From Clostridiales bacterium (lineage in GTDB: Bacteria; Bacillota; Clostridia; Lachnospirales; JAITVM01): 9,277 nucleotides of DNA. Under the pieces are notes generated by a model, which saw only the letters and a program-made list of their open reading frames with translations, had not been told where the DNA came from and made no database searches. A program made the position numbers and the translations under genes. Below, piece by piece: positions 5,812 through 9,277 of this stretch. Position 1 is the stretch's first letter, and each line of letters opens with the position of its first letter. The stretch spans positions 1 to 9,277 of the forward strand of contig JAITVM010000029.1 in assembly GCA_031285815.1 (NCBI GenBank). The letters run 5' to 3'.

Positions 5812-6843
5812 ATGATTAAAGAAGCAATCGTAAAGATAGTAAATAAAGGCGACCTTACTTATGATGAGGCTTACGCAGTTATGAACGAAATTATGGGCGG
5901 TGAAACAACAGCAACACAAAATGCCGCTTTTCTTGCAGCCTTATCCACCAAAAGTGCCAAGGCTGAAACAATAGATGAAATTTCCGGGTGTGCCGCAGCT
6001 ATGAGGTCACATACAACAAAGGTTGAAACAGGGATGGAGCTTTTTGATATTGTTGGCACAGGCGGCGATAATGCGCAAAGCTTTAATATATCCACTACTT
6101 CTGCCTTAGTAGTGGCGGCTGGCGGCATTAAGGTCGCAAAGCACGGAAACAGGGCGGCGTCATCTAAATGCGGTACGGCGGACTGCCTGGAAGCGCTTGG
6201 CGTAAATATTTTGCAAAGCCCTGATAGGTGCATTAAGCTTCTGGATGAAGTAGGGATGTGCTTCTTCTTCGCACAGAAATACCACACGCCTATGAAATAT
6301 GTGGGGGCCATCCGCAAGGAGCTTGGGTTCCGTACAGTTTTCAACATACTGGGGCCACTCACAAACCCCGGCGGGCCGGCTATGCAGCTTCTTGGTGTGT
6401 ATGATGCTTATTTGATAGAGCCGTTGGCACAAGTCCTGATCAACTTAGGGGTTAAGCGGGGCATGGTTGTTTATGGCCAGGATAAGCTTGATGAAATATC
6501 CTTGAGCGCACCGACTACCGTGTGCGAAATCCGGGGCGGCTGGTTCAAGCCTTATGTAATCACACCTGAGGGCTTCGGTTTTGAACGGTGCACAAAAGGG
6601 GATTTAAAAGGCGGCACGCCGGAAGAAAATGCAAAAACCACAATTGCTGTCCTGAGCGGGGAAAAGGGCCACAAGCGGAATGCGGTTTTAATGAACGCCG
6701 GGGCTTCGCTTTATATCGGCGGGAAAGCTGGCAGTATAAACGATGGGGTTGCCCTTGCGGCTGAAATAATTGATTCGGGGAAAGCGCTTGAAACCCTCCA
6801 CAAGCTTATTGGGGCCAGCAACCTCCCGGATGTAGAAGCATAG
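5812..6843 (+). CDS. trpD: Anthranilate phosphoribosyltransferase
   Basis: TrpD joins anthranilate to phosphoribosyl pyrophosphate, the second step from chorismate to tryptophan. From ATG 5812 the protein has 343 residues, the usual length for a stand-alone TrpD, and starts MIKEAIVKIV like the family. The N-terminal helical domain is followed by GTGGD (82-86) for PRPP binding, KHGNRAASS (110-118), Arg168 and the RTVFNILGPLTNP block (174-186), and the acidic pair Asp227-Glu228 in KLDEIS for magnesium. These motifs fit true TrpD better than the related TrpD2/YbiB proteins or pyrimidine phosphorylases. Other trp genes are absent from the window: the neighbours are rlmD and pepF. It is therefore either one piece of a scattered pathway or a lone salvage gene. 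A long hairpin precedes it, and no terminator is evident after it. Confidence 0.92.
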   Translation: MIKEAIVKIVNKGDLTYDEAYAVMNEIMGGETTATQNAAFLAALSTKSAKAETIDEISGCAAAMRSHTTKVETGMELFDIVGTGGDNAQSFNISTTSALVVAAGGIKVAKHGNRAASSKCGTADCLEALGVNILQSPDRCIKLLDEVGMCFFFAQKYHTPMKYVGAIRKELGFRTVFNILGPLTNPGGPAMQLLGVYDAYLIEPLAQVLINLGVKRGMVVYGQDKLDEISLSAPTTVCEIRGGWFKPYVITPEGFGFERCTKGDLKGGTPEENAKTTIAVLSGEKGHKRNAVLMNAGASLYIGGKAGSINDGVALAAEIIDSGKALETLHKLIGASNLPDVEA

Positions 6844-6853
6844 CTAGCCCTAA

Positions 6854-6882
6854 TTATTAATTTTTATAATTTATGCTATAAT
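6854..6882 (+). promoter_or_regulatory. Extended -10 promoter of pepF
   Basis: TGCTATAAT gives an exact -10 at 6877-6882 with a TG extension; TTATTA at 6854-6859, 17 bp upstream, is a poor -35. A second exact TATAAT lies at 6865-6870 without a -35. The main -10 predicts a transcript starting about 6888-6890, on top of the ATG at 6889, which supports translation starting further on. Confidence 0.6.
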
Positions 6883-6904
6883 AAACCTATGAAGATAATG
6901 GACA

Positions 6905-6913
6905 AAGGAGAGG
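6905..6913 (+). promoter_or_regulatory. Ribosome binding site for a TTG start of pepF
   Basis: AAGGAGAGG is the strongest Shine-Dalgarno match in this region. GGAG ends 8 bases before the in-frame TTG at 6919. The upstream ATG codons at 6889 and 6898 have no such site, and this one would lie inside the coding region if they were used. Confidence 0.7.
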
Positions 6914-6918
6914 TTAAA

Positions 6919-8694
6919 TTGATTTTAAGAAAAAACGTTAATCTGAAAGACACTTGGGATACATCAGTGCTTTTTGAGGCTGACAGCCTTTGGGAAGAGG
7001 AATATGTTAATTGTGAAAAACGCCTGGCCGAAGCTTCAGGGTATAAGGGCAAATTAAATACGGCTGAAAATATTTTGTCGTGCTTTGAATTACGGGACCG
7101 GCTCTCGCATATCGTCCATAAACTTTATGTTTATGCCAACTTGCGCCTGCATGAAGATAATACGGATACAAAATACCAGGCACTTTCTGACAGGGCGGCA
7201 ATGATTTCTGTAAAACTTGGATCAGCGTTTAGTTATGTGCAGTCTGAAATATTAAGACTGGATTTTGAAACGGTAAAAGGGTTCATGGCTTTAAACCCGG
7301 GGCTTGCAGAATATAAGCATTATTTTGATGACCTTTTCAGGGAGAAAGAACATATTTTATCTGAAGAGATGGAGGACCTTTTAGCCAAAGCGCATGAGAT
7401 CGGGGAGGCGCCGGATGAGATTTTTTCTATGCTTAATGAGGCGGATTTGACGTTTGGGCTTGTGAAAGATGATGAAGGGAATGAATTTGAACTTACGCAT
7501 GGTAAGTATATATCGCTTATGGAATCCCAAAACATCGAGACCAGAAAACACGCGTTTAAAACAATGTATAAATCTTATATGGCCCACAAGAACACCCTTG
7601 CTGCGTCATTTAGTGCCAACGTAAAAAAGGATTTGTTTTTTGCAAAAGCGCGTAAATATAATTCTTCTTTAGAATCTGCCCTTTCGTCAGACAATATCCC
7701 CGTTTCGGTGTATAAAAATTTGATTGCTGCCGTCCATACCGCCTTGCCTAGCATGCATGATTATGTGGCACTAAGGAAAAAGCGGCTTAAATTAGATGAT
7801 ATCCATATGTATGACTTATATGTGCCAATAGTTCAGGAGGCGGACAATAAAGTTGATTTTGAAAAAGCAAAAGCCGAAGTTTTAGAAAGCCTTAAACCAT
7901 TGGGCGAAGAATATATTTCTATATTAGGGTCTGCTTTTAAAGGCCGCTGGATAGATGTTTACGAAAATAAAGGCAAACGTAGCGGTGCATATTCTTGGGG
8001 CGTCCATGGCGCACACCCTTTTGTCCTTTTGAATTATGACAATAAAGTAAATGATATGTTTACGCTGGCGCATGAGATGGGCCACGCAATGCACAGCTAT
8101 TATTCCTGGTCCGCCCAGAAATATTTCTTTAGCTCATATACTATATTTGTAGCAGAGGTTGCTTCTACTGTAAACGAGGCCCTTTTGATGGAATACTTAT
8201 TGGATAAGGAGCCGGCAGGCAATTTTAAAAATTACCTCCTTAATTATTATATAGAACAGTTTAGGGGGACATTATTCCGCCAGGCTATGTTTGCCGAATT
8301 TGAAATGGAGACGCACCAAATGGTACAAAACGGCATACCTTTGACTTCGGCTTCGCTTAATGAGGCTTACCGGGCTTTAAATAGGAAATATTATGGGGAT
8401 GGAATCATTTTGGATGAGGAAATAGATTATGAATGGTCTAGGATACCGCATTTCTATAGCTCGTTCTATGTATATAAATATGCTACAGGTTATTCTGCGG
8501 CAACCGCATTGGCTAAAAAGATAAAGGGGGAAAGCTCTGCCGCCGGCAAATATATTGAGTTTTTAAAATCCGGGTCATCAGATTACCCGCTTAACCTGCT
8601 AAAAAAAGCGGGAGTCGATATGTTGGGCAAAGGCCCTGTTTTAGAAAGCTTAGAGGTTTTCAAATCCCTTGTGGAAAAAATGAAAAATATATGA
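6919..8694 (+). CDS. pepF: Oligoendopeptidase F (M3 family zinc metallopeptidase)
   Basis: PepF is a cytoplasmic zinc peptidase that degrades short oligopeptides. From TTG 6919 the protein has 591 residues, within the family range of about 560-610. The N-terminal helical part includes RKNVNLKDTWDTSVLF at 4-19, the usual family opening. The catalytic motif HEMGH is at 385-389, with Glu386 as catalytic residue and His385 and His389 as zinc ligands. The third ligand is Glu413 in AEVASTVNEALL. The C-terminal HFYSSFYVYKYATGYS block, which lines the active site, is present. No signal peptide is seen. The frame extends to ATG 6889 (601 residues), but the predicted transcript begins there and the AAGGAGAGG site points to TTG 6919. 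The gene follows trpD by 75 bases with its own promoter and precedes the HIT gene by 33 bases, probably as its operon partner. Confidence 0.93.
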   Translation: MILRKNVNLKDTWDTSVLFEADSLWEEEYVNCEKRLAEASGYKGKLNTAENILSCFELRDRLSHIVHKLYVYANLRLHEDNTDTKYQALSDRAAMISVKLGSAFSYVQSEILRLDFETVKGFMALNPGLAEYKHYFDDLFREKEHILSEEMEDLLAKAHEIGEAPDEIFSMLNEADLTFGLVKDDEGNEFELTHGKYISLMESQNIETRKHAFKTMYKSYMAHKNTLAASFSANVKKDLFFAKARKYNSSLESALSSDNIPVSVYKNLIAAVHTALPSMHDYVALRKKRLKLDDIHMYDLYVPIVQEADNKVDFEKAKAEVLESLKPLGEEYISILGSAFKGRWIDVYENKGKRSGAYSWGVHGAHPFVLLNYDNKVNDMFTLAHEMGHAMHSYYSWSAQKYFFSSYTIFVAEVASTVNEALLMEYLLDKEPAGNFKNYLLNYYIEQFRGTLFRQAMFAEFEMETHQMVQNGIPLTSASLNEAYRALNRKYYGDGIILDEEIDYEWSRIPHFYSSFYVYKYATGYSAATALAKKIKGESSAAGKYIEFLKSGSSDYPLNLLKKAGVDMLGKGPVLESLEVFKSLVEKMKNI

Positions 8695-8727
8695 TGGAAG
8701 AAATTAAAAAAATTTGGTGGTGTGGAT

Positions 8728-9126
8728 ATGTGTTTGTTCTGTAAGGTTGCAAATGGGGAAATACCTGCATATAAATTATATGAAGACGAAGCTTTTGTTG
8801 TAATATTGGACCGGTTCCCGAGTGCTTTGGGGCATTCTTTAATCATCCCTAAAAAGCATTGTGATGATATATATTCGATGGGGCCCGGCGATAGCGAAAA
8901 ATTATTCCCCCTTGTTGTAAAAATTGCAGGTGCCTTAAAAAATAAACTAAAGCCGGAGGGCTTAAATATTTTACAAAATAACGGCGAAGCTGCCGGCCAG
9001 TCTGTGGGGCATTTCCATGTACATTTGATACCGCGTTTTAAAGGGGATAGCGTTTCAATCAAATGGGGGCAGCAGGTCCCAACAGAATCAGAATTTGAAG
9101 GGTTTGTTAAGGGCTTTAATATTTAA
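8728..9126 (+). CDS. HIT-family nucleotide-binding protein (histidine triad)
   Basis: HIT proteins of this branch (Hint-like) hydrolyse or transfer nucleoside monophosphates from phosphoramidates and similar compounds; the physiological substrate in bacteria is unclear. From ATG 8728 there are 132 residues. Cys2-x2-Cys5 begins the protein, the placement seen in zinc-binding members, with His44 in IIPKKHC and His95 as possible further ligands. LDRFPSALGHSLIIPKKH (28-44) and LNILQNNGEAAGQSVGHFHV are typical, and the triad HFHVH (95-99) followed by LIPR includes the nucleophile His97. GTG 8722 in the same frame is possible, but GGTGG at 8716-8720 is spaced 7 bases from ATG 8728. The gene lies 33 bases after pepF with no terminator between, so cotranscription is likely. 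A strong terminator follows. Confidence 0.94.
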   Translation: MCLFCKVANGEIPAYKLYEDEAFVVILDRFPSALGHSLIIPKKHCDDIYSMGPGDSEKLFPLVVKIAGALKNKLKPEGLNILQNNGEAAGQSVGHFHVHLIPRFKGDSVSIKWGQQVPTESEFEGFVKGFNI

Positions 9127-9137
9127 ATTATGCGCAT

Positions 9138-9181
9138 AAAAAAAGAAACACGCCAAAAATATCAGCTGTGTTTCTTTTTTA
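9138..9181. terminator. Bidirectional intrinsic terminator
   Basis: A perfect 13-bp stem pairs AAAAAAGAAACAC (9139-9151) with its complement at 9168-9180 around a 16-base loop. The right arm ends in T6 and the left arm begins with A7, so each strand has a U-run at the correct side. It starts 12 bases after the HIT stop and lies 7 bases beyond the stop of the convergent minus-strand gene, so it can serve both. Confidence 0.85.
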
Positions 9182-9187
9182 TTGGTG

Positions 9188-9277
9188 TTAATTAAGCCAA
9201 TTTATTAATGAAGGGATTGACTCTTCAAAATTTACGCCATATTTAATATCTGTTTTATCGTTTATGGTCCTATTTAT
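9188..9277 (-). CDS. C-terminal end of an unidentified convergent gene
   Basis: On the minus strand a frame is open from the window edge (9277) for 29 codons to TAA at 9190-9188, directly before a terminator that works in this direction. The last residues are KYGVNFEESIPSLINWLN. The placement against the terminator and the protein-like composition make it likely to be a real gene end. The FEE-I--LI-WL pattern resembles the C-terminus of extended SDR sugar-nucleotide epimerases or dehydratases, but 29 residues are too few to assign a function, so none is given. Confidence 0.6.
   Translation of the reverse strand: MNRTINDKTDIKYGVNFEESIPSLINWLN

Noticed and set aside
5871..6362. Long open frame on the minus strand opposite trpD
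   Set aside because: It is antisense to a complete trpD with conserved motifs, has no ribosome binding site I can see, and its composition looks like a reverse-frame shadow.
8691..8744. Mini-frame of 17 codons starting ATGATGGAAGAA and overlapping the pepF stop
   Set aside because: It overlaps the start of the HIT gene in another frame and has no clear ribosome binding site. It could be a coupling peptide, but nothing supports that.
8583..9062. Open minus-strand frame of 159 codons across the pepF end and the HIT gene
   Set aside because: Both sense genes are clear family members; the antisense product is low in recognisable features and spans two genes.
1..9277. Mobile element, phage, CRISPR or defence island
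   Set aside because: No transposase, integrase, terminal repeats, spaced direct repeats or toxin-antitoxin pair is visible. Gene content is core metabolism and RNA modification.

Overview
The window looks like ordinary chromosomal DNA from a low-to-moderate G+C Gram-positive bacterium of the Clostridia type. Evidence for this is strong AGGAG/GGAGG Shine-Dalgarno sites, consensus and extended -10 promoters, U-run terminators, a YabR-like S1 protein, a PepF oligopeptidase and clostridial-style GlgA and SDR proteins. No phage, transposon, CRISPR, rRNA or tRNA gene is visible. The genus cannot be named from the sequence alone.

Layout. 1-822 (+) is the C-terminal part of glycogen synthase (glgA), cut by the window edge and followed by a weak hairpin. 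931-2786 (+) is a translationally coupled psuK-psuG pair for pseudouridine catabolism. 2787-2907 is a convergent spacer holding two different hairpins, one suited to each strand. 2908-3300 (-) is a small YabR-like S1 RNA-binding protein with a good promoter and terminator. 3410-4192 (-) is a short-chain dehydrogenase/reductase. A 150-bp divergent promoter region follows. 4343-5722 (+) is an RlmD/RlmCD-type 23S rRNA uracil-5-methyltransferase; 5812-6843 (+) is a stand-alone trpD; 6919-8694 (+) is pepF, probably starting at TTG; 8728-9126 (+) is a HIT-family protein. A bidirectional terminator separates this last gene from a gene on the minus strand whose final 29 codons are visible (9188-9277).

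How the genes relate. psuK and psuG make a complete two-step route: pseudouridine is phosphorylated, then the C-C glycosidic bond is cleaved to uracil and ribose 5-phosphate. rlmD, the S1 protein and psuKG all concern RNA in a loose sense, but they sit in separate transcription units and no functional link should be read from that. trpD, pepF and the HIT gene lie head to tail and may be partly cotranscribed, although pepF has its own promoter.

I looked for an undescribed system and did not find one; every full-length gene belongs to a known family. The points most worth a second look are the hairpin just before the isolated trpD, the promoter-based argument that moves the pepF start to TTG, the strand-specific hairpins between psuG and the S1 gene, the atypical active-site surroundings of the SDR, and the truncated gene at the right edge.
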